A DNA stretch of 64,000 nucleotides, taken from the NCBI RefSeq assembly GCF_003182595.1, contig NZ_PDNZ01000002.1, forward strand, positions 124,001 through 188,000, in the 5' to 3' direction. This stretch comes from Prosthecochloris marina. Its GTDB lineage: Bacteria; Bacteroidota; Chlorobiia; Chlorobiales; Chlorobiaceae. Positions 49,837 to 58,857 of the stretch are shown here, piece by piece. A program made the translations under genes and the position numbers. Within the stretch, counting starts at the first letter, position 1. Each line of letters begins with the position of its first letter. The notes under the pieces were generated by a model that saw only the letters and a list, made by a program, of their open reading frames with translations, was not told the DNA's origin and ran no database searches.

Positions 49837-51126
49837 ATGACAATAAGACTCATGCAGATGCGCGATAACACACAACTACTATCAAACGGTCCGTTCGTCG
49901 AAAACCGCCTTTCCAACGGCTTACATGTCTCGAGCAACCATGTCCCTTATGTAAACAGTATAGCAGTGGGTATATGGACCAATGCAGGGTCACGGGAAGA
50001 TCCTGCAAGCATGAGTGGACTGGCCCATTTCCTCGAACATGCTGTATTTAAAGGCACACATTCAAGAGATTACATAACCATTGCCCGATGCATCGAACAG
50101 GTTGGAGGATATATCGACGCCTATACGACAAAGGAAAATACCTGCCTTTACATCCGCTGTCTTAAAGAACACGGTGCACTTGCCTTTGATCTTTTAGCCG
50201 ACCTCGTCTGTAACCCTGTTTTTCCCGAAGACGAAATCGAAAAGGAAAAAGAGGTGGTTATCGAAGAGATTCACGGTATTAACGACTCACCGGAAGAACT
50301 CATTTTCGATCAGTTTGACGACCTCGCATTTCCCAAACACTCCCTGGGTCCATCGATTCTCGGTACGGAACAATCAGTCGCAAACATAACGACAGAGGCA
50401 CTGCGAGCGTTCATGCGCCGACATTATACTGCGAAAAACATGCTCATCACTGTCGTTGGCAATATGCCTCATGATGAGGTTATGCTGCATTCCGAAAAAA
50501 GTTTCTCCGGTATGTATACCAGCAGGCAACCTCTTTCATGCGTCAGAACCTTCAGTGAAAAAGATTACAACACTTTTTTCACCCGCCAGAAAAAACCACT
50601 CTTTCAAACCCACGTACTCCATGGCAGAGCCGTACCGCGCAACGACCGCTTTTTCTACGGCCTTCTCCTGCTCAACACCATACTCAGCGGAGGTATGAGC
50701 TCCATGCTCAATCTCGAACTGAGAGAAAAAAATGCGCTTGCATACAATGCTTTCTCCTCGCTCACTTTTTTCGAGGATACAACATTGTTGAACATCTATG
50801 CCGGTACCGATCCAGAAAATACCGGTCAGACGCTGAGAATCATACAAGGAATATTGAAAGCCGAAACTCTTTCAGAGGTGTCCGGAAAAGAACTTTCAGC
50901 AGCAAAAAACAAGCTCAGAGGTGAGCTTGTCATGGAAATGGAAAAAATGACGCATAAAATGTCAAAAGCGGCAAGAGATATTTTTTACTTTGGCAACACC
51001 ATCGAACTTGAAGAAAAACTCGCGGGAATAGAGAAAGTCACCAGTGAAGATCTGGGGCAAGCTGCCGAATATTTGCAAATGGACACCGATGCCTCAACTC
51101 TGATCTATGAGTCGGATGCAGGATAA
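49837..51126 (+). CDS. M16-family zinc metallopeptidase
   Basis: A 429-residue processing-protease-like peptidase. The inverted zinc motif HFLEH (H64, E67, H68) is followed by the distal Glu in EKEKEVVIEEIHG. GSREDPASMSGLAHF and GGYIDAYTTKENTCLYIRCL are typical of PqqL/mitochondrial processing peptidase-like proteins. The C-terminal half is the usual inactive-domain partner (LREKNALAYNAFSSL). The likely role is peptide turnover; no signal peptide, so cytosolic. Several Met codons crowd the start (ATG 49837, 49852, 49858). Confidence 0.92.
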   Translation: MTIRLMQMRDNTQLLSNGPFVENRLSNGLHVSSNHVPYVNSIAVGIWTNAGSREDPASMSGLAHFLEHAVFKGTHSRDYITIARCIEQVGGYIDAYTTKENTCLYIRCLKEHGALAFDLLADLVCNPVFPEDEIEKEKEVVIEEIHGINDSPEELIFDQFDDLAFPKHSLGPSILGTEQSVANITTEALRAFMRRHYTAKNMLITVVGNMPHDEVMLHSEKSFSGMYTSRQPLSCVRTFSEKDYNTFFTRQKKPLFQTHVLHGRAVPRNDRFFYGLLLLNTILSGGMSSMLNLELREKNALAYNAFSSLTFFEDTTLLNIYAGTDPENTGQTLRIIQGILKAETLSEVSGKELSAAKNKLRGELVMEMEKMTHKMSKAARDIFYFGNTIELEEKLAGIEKVTSEDLGQAAEYLQMDTDASTLIYESDAG

Positions 51127-51273
51127 GCCGACAGATGATTGGTAACGGGAAGTGGGCGATAGATGAAAAGTCAGGAATTAATCGTATATTCATAACATTT
51201 ATAGGGACCTCTAAGAATTACCTGTTCTTTGAGGTGCCTTTTGTTTTTGTATAAACTTTCAGAGAATACCGCA

Positions 51274-52557
51274 TTGCAAAAAAATATCACTAACGTCAGC
51301 GACACCGAACAGAAGCTTGAAATAATACTTTCAGCTGAGGAATTCACTCCCGAAATAGATCATGAAATAGACAAAGCAAGAAAGAACATTGAAATCAAAG
51401 GGTTCAGGAAAGGTCATGTTCCTGTAGCCATGATAAAAAAAGTTATGGGGCCGGCCATTGAAGCATCAGTGACTGAAAAACTTGCCTCCAAGTACTTTGT
51501 CGAAATATCCGAAGCTGAAAATATCAGGCCGGCAAGCCGGGCTGAACTTCAGGATTATTCATTCGACAAAGACAAGCTTATCATCACCCTTTCCTACCAG
51601 ATTCATCCCGATTTTGAAGTCAAGGATTACAGCAGCTACTCGTTTGTCCAGGACATATATACCGTCAGTGATGAAGATGTCGAAAGAGAGATAAACCTTA
51701 TACTCAAAGGGCACGGAACTCTTGTTCCGGTTGAAGGGCCTTGTGAAGCAAAAGACACTATTATTGCCGACCTGGAAAAAATGGATGCCTCGGGAAATGT
51801 TTTGGAAGACCAGAAAACCGAAAACTATCATTTCAACCTGGAATATCTTCCTGATGACAACCCGTTCCATATTGCACTGCTCGGAAAAAAAGCAGGTGAA
51901 ACGGTAAGCGTCGATATCAAACCCGAGAAAGAAGGTGAAGAAGCATACCGGTACGAAGTCGCGATAAAAGAGGTAAAGCGGTTGGAGCTCCCTGAACTGA
52001 ACGATGAATTGGTCAAAGAAATCACTAAGCAAAAATTCGAGTCGACCGATGATTTTCGTGAAGATGTCAGAGGTCAGCTCGAAGAACACTTCAGCAACAA
52101 ATCCGAGCAGGATCTTCTTGAGTCTATCTCGACAAAGTTCATTGAAGAAAATCCCGTTCCAACCCCGTCAGCGATGGTGGACTCATTCGAAAACATGTTG
52201 CTTGAAAATGCTAAACGACAGATGGGAGGCAACCTTCCTCCGAGCATGGATGAAAGCGAGTTTCGGGTATCGATCCGTCCGAATGCAGAAAAACATGCCC
52301 GCTGGATGTTGATCAGTCAGAAAATTGCCGAGCTGAACAAGCTCGAGGTTACCGATGACGATATAAAGGCTTATGCAGAAAAAGAAGCACAGAAAAACCC
52401 CGAACTCAAGACAGACGACTTAGTAAACACCTATCTGTCAACCGAGTTCAGAGACTATATCACCGACACTATTCTTAAAGACAAGATTTATGGAATCATC
52501 AAGTCTTCGGTGACCATAAACGGTGAAAGTAAGCCGCTCCCACAGCACGACGAATAA
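51274..52557 (+). CDS. tig: trigger factor
   Basis: Ribosome-bound chaperone with the ribosome-binding signature [15 protein letters not shown], a PPIase-like domain ([19 protein letters not shown] on) and a helical C-terminal arm domain. The acidic, coiled C-terminus ([20 protein letters not shown]) is usual. I chose TTG 51274, giving [17 protein letters not shown], the expected N-terminus; an earlier TTG at 51229 adds 15 hydrophobic residues not seen in the family. Length 427. It is followed by a hairpin at 52574-52610. Confidence 0.95.
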   Translation: MQKNITNVSDTEQKLEIILSAEEFTPEIDHEIDKARKNIEIKGFRKGHVPVAMIKKVMGPAIEASVTEKLASKYFVEISEAENIRPASRAELQDYSFDKDKLIITLSYQIHPDFEVKDYSSYSFVQDIYTVSDEDVEREINLILKGHGTLVPVEGPCEAKDTIIADLEKMDASGNVLEDQKTENYHFNLEYLPDDNPFHIALLGKKAGETVSVDIKPEKEGEEAYRYEVAIKEVKRLELPELNDELVKEITKQKFESTDDFREDVRGQLEEHFSNKSEQDLLESISTKFIEENPVPTPSAMVDSFENMLLENAKRQMGGNLPPSMDESEFRVSIRPNAEKHARWMLISQKIAELNKLEVTDDDIKAYAEKEAQKNPELKTDDLVNTYLSTEFRDYITDTILKDKIYGIIKSSVTINGESKPLPQHDE

Positions 52558-52573
52558 GCAATTATCATCAATG

Positions 52574-52610
52574 GGTCCTATATGCAACGTATAATCATAT
52601 AGGGCCTATA
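52574..52610 (+). terminator. hairpin terminator after tig
   Basis: GGTCCTATATG pairs with CATATAGGGCC around an 11-base loop, with a T-containing stretch (ACGTTTTAAA) after it. The next gene, nadC, is convergent and may share it. Confidence 0.7.
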
Positions 52611-52644
52611 ACGTTTTAAAATCCTTCCTGCATCCGCTTCAGTA

Positions 52645-53565
52645 TCACGTAAACCGGACGGCCATCGACAAATCCAGAGCCGTAACACTGTGGGTTAACT
52701 CACCTACCGAGATATAATCGACACCCGTTTCTGCAATTTGAACCACATTATGCAACCCAACATTGCCGGAAGCCTCAAGCTGGATCGAAGGCGCCTGCTT
52801 TCTAGCGAATGAAACCGCCGTAAAAAGCTCATCAAGCGAAAAATTATCGAGCAGGATAATATCAGGCTCAGCCCCGATAGCCTCTTGCAACTCAGCAGTC
52901 GACCGTACCTCGGCCTCTATTTCCATGGCTGTTCCATTTGTCGAAAGGTAACGCTTGGCACGCTCTATAGCCTGAACAACCCCACCTGCAGCGTCGATAT
53001 GGTTATCTTTGATAAGCACAAGATCAAACAGTCCGAATCGATGATTCTGTCCTCCTCCTATCTTCACAGCTTCCTTGTCAAAATACCGCAACCCTGGAGC
53101 TGTTTTTCTGGTATCGAGAATTTTAGCATCCGTATGCAAAATCTTTTCAACGAACAAACGGGTTCGTGTTGCAATTCCGGACATTCGCTGCATAAAGTTA
53201 AGTGCCGTTCTTTCCGCAACAAGCAGTGAGGCAACCGTTCCTTCAACTTCAAGAACAAGGTCACCTTCAACAAGTTTTGCACCGTCACCGACAACCCGTC
53301 TGATGTTTACTTGCGGATCGATGCTTCGGAACACTTGCTCTGCAACAGCTATCCCGGCAACAACCCCCGGAGCTTTGGCTCTGATGACACCATGCCCGAT
53401 CAGCCCTGGCTCGATGGTTGCCAGTGTTGTCACATCACCGTCATATCGATCTTCTTCAAGTGCCTGCATGATGGCCCTCGATTTGCACAGATCGAAAAAA
53501 TCGTTAAAGTCCCTTTCTTTCATCATATTGTTTTGCTGGTCAAGACGGCAGATATAGCCCGACAT
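52645..53565 (-). CDS. nadC: nicotinate-nucleotide pyrophosphorylase (quinolinate phosphoribosyltransferase)
   Basis: Converts quinolinate and PRPP to nicotinate mononucleotide in NAD biosynthesis. Motifs: ERTALNFMQRMSGIATRTR, DTRKTAPGLRYFDKEAVKIG, NHRFGLFDLVLIKDNHIDAA and EIEAEVRS. The C-terminus has LEASGNVGLHNVVQIAETGV and DYISVGELTHS. The start is ambiguous: ATG 53565 (306 residues) or ATG 53526/53523, which give a more usual N-terminus. Divergent from folB. Confidence 0.95.
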   Translation of the reverse strand: MSGYICRLDQQNNMMKERDFNDFFDLCKSRAIMQALEEDRYDGDVTTLATIEPGLIGHGVIRAKAPGVVAGIAVAEQVFRSIDPQVNIRRVVGDGAKLVEGDLVLEVEGTVASLLVAERTALNFMQRMSGIATRTRLFVEKILHTDAKILDTRKTAPGLRYFDKEAVKIGGGQNHRFGLFDLVLIKDNHIDAAGGVVQAIERAKRYLSTNGTAMEIEAEVRSTAELQEAIGAEPDIILLDNFSLDELFTAVSFARKQAPSIQLEASGNVGLHNVVQIAETGVDYISVGELTHSVTALDLSMAVRFT

Positions 53566-53680
53566 TTACAATCGTATACCGGTACCAAAGAGGTACATTC
53601 CCGGTAACCTCATCCTGTTGAAAGTATTGTTTTGCCGGCATTTTCTTAATACGTAACATTATTTAAAAAATTTACACGCT

Positions 53681-54061
53681 ATGAAAAATGATTCCTCGGC
53701 TACATGTGTTAAACTCGTTAATCTGACTTTTTATGCCCATCATGGAGTATACAAGGAAGAACATTTCGTTGGTTCAAAATATGAGGTGGATGCCGAGATG
53801 TATTTTAATTTCAGTCAAGCTGCTCAACGCGATGATATAACCAGCACAATAGACTACCGGATAGTTTACGAAAAGATCAAAAGTGTACTGACACAAAAAA
53901 AATTTTTTCTTATCGAAGCCGTGGCCTACACCATAGCAATGGGATTTTTGGATGACTTCCCGCTTTTGGACCGTGTCACCATAAAAGTCAGGAAACGCAA
54001 TCCACCGATCGGAGGAGTCTGCGACTACGCCGAAGCAGCTTACACTGCCAAAAAATCCTGA
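53681..54061 (+). CDS. folB: dihydroneopterin aldolase
   Basis: Folate pathway enzyme of 126 residues that cleaves dihydroneopterin. The N-terminal strand [20 protein letters not shown] carries the substrate Glu region, SSTIDY-like [15 protein letters not shown] follows, and [14 protein letters not shown] holds the catalytic Lys. The start ATG 53681 gives a normal N-terminus. Eight bases separate its stop from folK, so the two form an operon. Confidence 0.93.
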   Translation: MKNDSSATCVKLVNLTFYAHHGVYKEEHFVGSKYEVDAEMYFNFSQAAQRDDITSTIDYRIVYEKIKSVLTQKKFFLIEAVAYTIAMGFLDDFPLLDRVTIKVRKRNPPIGGVCDYAEAAYTAKKS

Positions 54062-54069
54062 CCGATATC

Positions 54070-54606
54070 ATGGAGCAAATCCAGGAAAAACACACTGCCT
54101 TTATCGGTGTAGGGTCCAACATCGGAGATCGTGCAGCAAATCTTCAACGTGCCCTCGACATGCTTGAGGAACTCCCCCAAACATCGATTGGAAAAATATC
54201 CAGGATTTACCATTCGGAACCATTTGGTTCAATTGAGCAGGAATGGTTCTACAATGCTGTTTTTCAACTGCTTACAACACTCTCTCCCCATGCACTTCTC
54301 TTTTTCTGCAAAAAAATAGAGTCGCACATGGGACGACCTGCCGAACATCTGAAATGGGGACCTCGAATAATCGATCTTGACATATTGCTATACGACGATG
54401 CCGCATACGACCGTGAAACACTCACTATTCCTCACCCCGAAATCTCCAACAGAAAGTTCGTTCTCCTTCCTTTGCTCGATATCGACAACCCTCTACATCC
54501 TGTATTTGGAAAAACAATGGCAGAACTGCTCGAAGCATGCCCTGACAATTCGACCATCGAACCTTGCGGCCATATGCTTCAGAAGCATCATGGCAGCACA
54601 CGGTAG
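54070..54606 (+). CDS. folK: 2-amino-4-hydroxy-6-hydroxymethyldihydropteridine pyrophosphokinase
   Basis: Transfers pyrophosphate from ATP to hydroxymethyl-dihydropterin (HPPK). Motifs: FIGVGSNIGDRAANLQRALD, YHSEPFGSIEQEWFYNAVFQ, the Mg/ATP segment GPRIIDLDILLYDD and IPHPEISNRKFVLLPLLDI. The length of 178 is normal. It is coupled to folB upstream and followed by a bidirectional terminator. Confidence 0.95.
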   Translation: MEQIQEKHTAFIGVGSNIGDRAANLQRALDMLEELPQTSIGKISRIYHSEPFGSIEQEWFYNAVFQLLTTLSPHALLFFCKKIESHMGRPAEHLKWGPRIIDLDILLYDDAAYDRETLTIPHPEISNRKFVLLPLLDIDNPLHPVFGKTMAELLEACPDNSTIEPCGHMLQKHHGSTR

Positions 54607-54625
54607 CTTCGGTTCGGGAAACAAC

Positions 54626-54649
54626 AAAGGCTCCGAAAACGGAGCCTTT
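54626..54649. terminator. bidirectional terminator between folK and an ArsA-like gene
   Basis: Perfect 10-bp stem AAAGGCTCCG / CGGAGCCTTT with an AAAA loop, flanked by A and T runs. It lies between two convergent genes and can serve both. Confidence 0.92.
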
Positions 54650-54680
54650 GCCAAGCCTATCCCCCACTCAGGAAGAAATG

Positions 54681-55835
54681 TTAATTTGCAAAGGTAATGT
54701 TAAGGTGCCCTTCCTCGAAATCAGCCCCCTCTGTTTTCCTGCCGACAAGGATATTCGGCAACACAATGCTTTTCCTGAAATTGTTGATATCAACAAGCAG
54801 TTCATCTCCCTTGATATTGACGTTGAGCTTTGTGATCTCAACATTGGGCATATGCAACCGCAGGACATACTTACCATCGATTTTTTCAAGCAACTGGGTT
54901 TTGTCGTTCTTATACAACACCTCCGAAGGGTTATGCCCGTTGAAAATCTCCTGACTCAATGCATACAGCTGCTCTGTTTTGATAACCTCACGAGCGACCT
55001 GCGATGCCTTGAATATAGGAATTGGATAAAAGCAATCGTCAATAACCTTCAAGTACTTCTGCTGCAGAGCGATAAGACTCGATAGGTAGTCATCCGATGA
55101 ATTTTTGGGAAGAATCTTATTGACAACAACGGCATCAAGTTTATACCCGAAAAGGCTGAGATAAGTCTGCACACGAAGCGCTTCCTTGATAACCATGTTT
55201 TCCGGGTTGACAACGACCCTGAAGGTAGTAATGCTTGTATCCTGAAGCATACCATGCAATTCTTTCATATGCTCATTGACTTCCGGCATAAGCTTGAAAA
55301 TATTTTTCTTGGGCATGAACCGGTTGAGCAATGGGGCCGCAAAACCGATGGCCTTCGAATGCCAACCACCGATTTTTTCGGAATACCAACCGTAGGATTC
55401 CGGCATCCCGAGCAGCCGCATGGTTTCACCGGTCGGTGCAGCATCGACAACGACTGCATCGTAGTTACCTGACTTGGCAGCTTTCCAGATATATCGCAGA
55501 CTGATCATTTCCTCCATACCAGGAACAATGGCCAGCTCTTCGGCAACAACCTCATTTGCACCGTCGTTCATCAAAATCGAAGAAAAGTAGGAATAGAGTT
55601 CGGTCCAGTTCGAACGTATCTCTTCAAGCACATTGACCTCCATTGCAAAGAGGTTTTGCTCCACTTCAACGGGCTTGGGAGAAAGCTCGACACCAAGTGC
55701 ATCAGCAAGGCTGTGGGCGACATCGGTACTCATAATAAGTACTTTCTGACCACTACGCGCAATTGCCGTTGCAGTAGCTGCTGACACTGTCGTTTTTCCA
55801 ACGCCGCCTTTACCCAGATAAAGAATAATTCTCAT
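54681..55835 (-). CDS. ArsA/Get3-type ATPase with C-terminal alpha-crystallin-like domain (Get3d-like), distal copy
   Basis: A 384-residue single ATPase domain plus a C-terminal beta-sandwich. Deviant Walker [10 protein letters not shown] (8-16), switch [11 protein letters not shown] (36-45, Val where most have Pro), switch [14 protein letters not shown] (131-142). The end (about 320-384, [18 protein letters not shown]) resembles the ArsA_HSP20/alpha-crystallin domain. There is one Cys only (C268) and no CxxC, so an arsenite pump or classical zinc-bridged Get3 is unlikely. This architecture matches Get3d of phototrophs. It is 39 bases after the 570-residue gene and likely cotranscribed. The client is unknown. 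Confidence 0.85.
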   Translation of the reverse strand: MRIILYLGKGGVGKTTVSAATATAIARSGQKVLIMSTDVAHSLADALGVELSPKPVEVEQNLFAMEVNVLEEIRSNWTELYSYFSSILMNDGANEVVAEELAIVPGMEEMISLRYIWKAAKSGNYDAVVVDAAPTGETMRLLGMPESYGWYSEKIGGWHSKAIGFAAPLLNRFMPKKNIFKLMPEVNEHMKELHGMLQDTSITTFRVVVNPENMVIKEALRVQTYLSLFGYKLDAVVVNKILPKNSSDDYLSSLIALQQKYLKVIDDCFYPIPIFKASQVAREVIKTEQLYALSQEIFNGHNPSEVLYKNDKTQLLEKIDGKYVLRLHMPNVEITKLNVNIKGDELLVDINNFRKSIVLPNILVGRKTEGADFEEGHLNITFAN

Positions 55836-55874
55836 GTTTTGTACTGAAAAACTGTTGTGTGGATGAAATCTTGA

Positions 55875-57587
55875 TTATTTAGATTTGTTAAGAGGCCCTT
55901 GAGACTTTGAATTTGCAGTAGGCTTTTTTTGCGTAGCACATAGTGCATCGGGCTCTGTACAATCCTTATCATGCTCTGATTCCATTGTTCTGTATACTTT
56001 CGACTGGCTCTTCTCACACTCATTATCCGTAACCGACTCACTCTGAACAGAAATTTTTCTCCGCTTCGCATCTGCTTCTTCTCCGACATCCAAAATACCT
56101 GAAGCTGGTACGTCTCCAAGTTCACCAACAGTTTTTAACGCTTCCTTCAGTTGCTCTTCAACCGATGGTGAAACATCTCTTTCCTCTGTTTTGACTTTTA
56201 TCTTCCTGGACCGAACCGTCTTTTCTCCTTGACCATCTGTCGAAGGAGCACCTGCCTTGTGAGATGCATCTGTATCAACCGTGGCCTCCTGTTCATTCGT
56301 CGCTACTGTAACTTTTTTCCGCTGAATGCTCTCCTCCGGCTTATTTTCACTCGAATCAGAAAAATCAGAGGGCAAACCGGTCTCCATATCATGCAATACC
56401 TGATCAAGTGACGCATTGGAATCCCCGGCCATCTCACTATCAGCTTGTATTTTTACTTTCTTGCGGCGAATCGGTTCACTTGTTTCATCCGGAACCGGGA
56501 GACCCTCGCCTGGCTCTTCAGAACGAGCAGTACCGCTTGCCGAATGACCGGAAGAATGCTGTGCTGAACCTTTTTTACCCATAGGTCCAAAACTGGTGGT
56601 CATTTTAAGCATTTTTCCGACAGAGCCAAGAATACCATCATTTTTGACAGCCGTTTGGATAGCATTCATGACAAATTTCTCTGCTTTCGGATTATCGGCG
56701 ATATTGGATATCAATTCATTGATTGCAGAAAGCATCGTGGCAACATCATTAGGAACATGCTGAAGATCCTTCATCACTTGATCTCGCAACTTGAACGGAG
56801 CCTCACCGATGGTCTCCTTCAAATTACCGGCAATTCTCTTCAACGCTTCAGGATCTGTCGGCAGCATACCTTCAAGCTCCTTCGGAATACCTGGAGGCAT
56901 CGACCCTCTCGACCCGCCGGACGGCCGTCCGGCGGATGGCATCCCTTCAGCCGATGGAGCAGTTCGTCCCTCCGGGGTATACCCGATCGAGGCTTTATAC
57001 TGTTCAAGCAAGTCCTGGCCGTAACCTATTTGACTGTTTTTTTCCGACCCTTGTACTTGATCTGCCGGTGGCGAAAACGCAAGAGGAGCCGGAGGACAGA
57101 TATTCACTGCCGACGTAAGTATCTTTTCGGCTATCTCATCAGGAAGCTCTTCTCTGAAATTGTTGCCAAGGGAACTTTCGATAGTGGATTCGATAATCGT
57201 ATGCAGGGCGATAATCTTTTCCGATTCCGCTCTTTCAACCATGTCGAATATCACATAGACAGGCTCTTTTCCCTCTCTTCTAATTCTAAGATTGAGGGTG
57301 GCGAAATCGTTGTCTTTGTTCCTGCAGTTTATCGATACCGCCCCCAAGGTAAATCTATCGAGATAATCCTTGTTCGCCCCCCTTGCCCAGAGATACACGG
57401 CCTTGTCGGAATATATCAGGTAGTCCTGAAAGGCAATATTCCCTACTCTTTCTTGATGTGATTCATAAAAGACCCCATCAAAAAATGCTATTGGACGTTC
57501 TCCGGGATTTAACAGTTTCTTTTGAAAAAATTCAGTGACATCGCCCAATTCTGTATGCCCCGATACATACGTAAAAATAGAAGTCAT
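55875..57587 (-). CDS. 570-residue protein of unknown function with four basic motif repeats
   Basis: No recognised family. The N-terminal globular part (about 1-165) has strands such as LIYSDKAVYLWARGANKDYL and VYVIFDMVERAESEKIIALH that suggest a bacterial PH-like domain (uncertain). A Pro/Gly linker (about 195-235) is followed by a helical segment (235-330). The last 230 residues are low-complexity, acidic and carry four spaced basic motifs: IRRKKVKI (373), IQRKKVTV (421), VRSRKIKV (458) and AKRRKISV (507). The acidic tail with regular basic islands may bind a partner several times. It is placed between csmA and a Get3d-like ATPase. No membrane segment. Confidence 0.8.
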   Translation of the reverse strand: MTSIFTYVSGHTELGDVTEFFQKKLLNPGERPIAFFDGVFYESHQERVGNIAFQDYLIYSDKAVYLWARGANKDYLDRFTLGAVSINCRNKDNDFATLNLRIRREGKEPVYVIFDMVERAESEKIIALHTIIESTIESSLGNNFREELPDEIAEKILTSAVNICPPAPLAFSPPADQVQGSEKNSQIGYGQDLLEQYKASIGYTPEGRTAPSAEGMPSAGRPSGGSRGSMPPGIPKELEGMLPTDPEALKRIAGNLKETIGEAPFKLRDQVMKDLQHVPNDVATMLSAINELISNIADNPKAEKFVMNAIQTAVKNDGILGSVGKMLKMTTSFGPMGKKGSAQHSSGHSASGTARSEEPGEGLPVPDETSEPIRRKKVKIQADSEMAGDSNASLDQVLHDMETGLPSDFSDSSENKPEESIQRKKVTVATNEQEATVDTDASHKAGAPSTDGQGEKTVRSRKIKVKTEERDVSPSVEEQLKEALKTVGELGDVPASGILDVGEEADAKRRKISVQSESVTDNECEKSQSKVYRTMESEHDKDCTEPDALCATQKKPTANSKSQGPLNKSK

Positions 57588-57950
57588 CTAAAGTCCTGTC
57601 CTTTTCACTATTTCAAATGTTTAAAATATGAAAACAAATGGAAATTATATAATAATACGAATACGGCATACAACGGCTCCCATCCCAAACGACCCGAATT
57701 GCTTCCGGGCACTGTCTTTCATCGAGAGAGCAAAATGCAGATAAACTCCAAGCAGTAGAAACAGACTTAAGATGCGGCAAGCAGGCTGACTCAAAAAAGA
57801 GGTTAATTATCGTGGAACAACAATAAAATGACTGTACAGCAGACGCTCAATTAACGAAGCCTTGTCACCGCAAATACAGATTCAAACAAAAAAGGCAGTG
57901 GTTAGCACAACGCTATCACTGCCCTCTAAGCTTGCATGTTTGTTGTATGC
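57588..57950. other. intergenic region between csmA and the 570-residue gene
   Basis: About 360 bases without a gene. The right part holds the csmA terminator (57888-57923). The rest is A/T-rich on the minus strand and should carry the promoter of the 570-residue/ATPase operon. A short plus-strand frame near 57522-57758 has no protein features. Confidence 0.7.
57888..57923 (-). terminator. csmA transcript terminator
   Basis: On the minus strand GGCAGTGAT ... ACCACTGCC forms a 9-bp stem followed by TTTTTTG. The hairpin lies 28 bases after the csmA stop and should end the abundant csmA mRNA. Confidence 0.92.
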
Positions 57951-58196
57951 TTACTTGGCGAATTTGGACTCAATCGCTTTGGTTGGCACAGCAAAACCGG
58001 AAACTTCAGGCGAAGAACCGCGAAGGCTTGCACCGCCACCGCCCAGATTACCATAAGCATTACGATTGATTCTCATGGTACCTTTACCCAAAGAATCAAA
58101 CAACATACCGACAGTTTCCCAGTGCCCTTCAACCATCACTTCAAAAATACGACCGGCTGCGGCTAGGATATCGGTAAATACGCCTCCTCCACTCAT
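57951..58196 (-). CDS. csmA: chlorosome baseplate protein CsmA (precursor)
   Basis: Forms the paracrystalline baseplate that binds bacteriochlorophyll a and passes energy from the chlorosome to the FMO protein. The 81-residue precursor starts [20 protein letters not shown]. His25 in VEGHWETVG is the known BChl a ligand position. The C-terminal 20 or so residues ([20 protein letters not shown]) correspond to the tail removed in maturation. A very strong SD (AAAAGGAGG) precedes the ATG, fitting high expression. It has two extra glycine/alanine residues relative to the 79-residue form I recall. Follows csmC by 133 bases. Confidence 0.97.
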   Translation of the reverse strand: MSGGGVFTDILAAAGRIFEVMVEGHWETVGMLFDSLGKGTMRINRNAYGNLGGGGASLRGSSPEVSGFAVPTKAIESKFAK

Positions 58197-58329
58197 AATT
58201 CCTCCTTTTGGAATTTAATTATTGGAAATTTACCAAGTAAACGGAAATAGAAACTTTGAACCAATTTACGTTAAAATAGAAAAAAACACAAACAAAATCA
58301 CGGTTACCGGGTAGTGGAGCCGTGTGTGC

Positions 58330-58740
58330 TTACTTTCTACCACTTATAGAGTTTTTAACACCTTTAACAGTTTCGGATGCAGACATTCCGGCATCACCTA
58401 CTGCTGTTGCAGCGTTTTCAGTAACATTTTCAACATTTTTCACTGCATCAGAATACAGATCACCTGCTGTTTTGGAAACATCTTTTACCGTAATGGCCAC
58501 CCTGTCAATGGTATCCCCAACAACACCACTTGTACTGCCAAGTACTCGCCCAATTCCGGTTGCATCCACCAGTGATCCAACAGTTCCAGTCACCGTTTCA
58601 ACAACATTACCGAGAAGCTCAAGCCCGCCGACGATCGCACTCTGTCCGGTCAGCAAAGTTCCTTCTGCAAGAAATGTCATACGATCCGGCAATTCGAGAT
58701 TTTTAAAATCTTTACGAAGATTTTGATACGATTCACCCAT
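58330..58740 (-). CDS. csmC: chlorosome envelope protein CsmC
   Basis: Envelope protein of the chlorosome monolayer, 136 residues, starting [20 protein letters not shown]. The middle is small-residue-rich and hydrophobic ([39 protein letters not shown]), and an alpha-helical Ala/Val-rich tail follows. CsmC sits upstream of csmA in known Chlorobiaceae, as here. I chose ATG 58740 because GAGGAG lies about 9 bases upstream; an upstream in-frame ATG at 58776 adds 12 unrelated residues. Similarity to CsmD is also possible. Confidence 0.9.
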   Translation of the reverse strand: MGESYQNLRKDFKNLELPDRMTFLAEGTLLTGQSAIVGGLELLGNVVETVTGTVGSLVDATGIGRVLGSTSGVVGDTIDRVAITVKDVSKTAGDLYSDAVKNVENVTENAATAVGDAGMSASETVKGVKNSISGRK

Positions 58741-58857
58741 AATATTACTCTCCTCAGGGGACCGGTCCGGTCTCACCGTTTATTAGTTGTTGATATTAAG
58801 CCAAGAAAATGTAAAAAAAAACCAGTACCAGCCAACCATCGCCGTATAAAGCAACGA

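Noticed and set aside
56655..57461. 268-codon plus-strand frame opposite the 570-residue gene
   Set aside because: Composition is rich in Cys/Arg/Phe without domains, and the minus-strand frame is continuous over the whole length and coupled to the ATPase gene.
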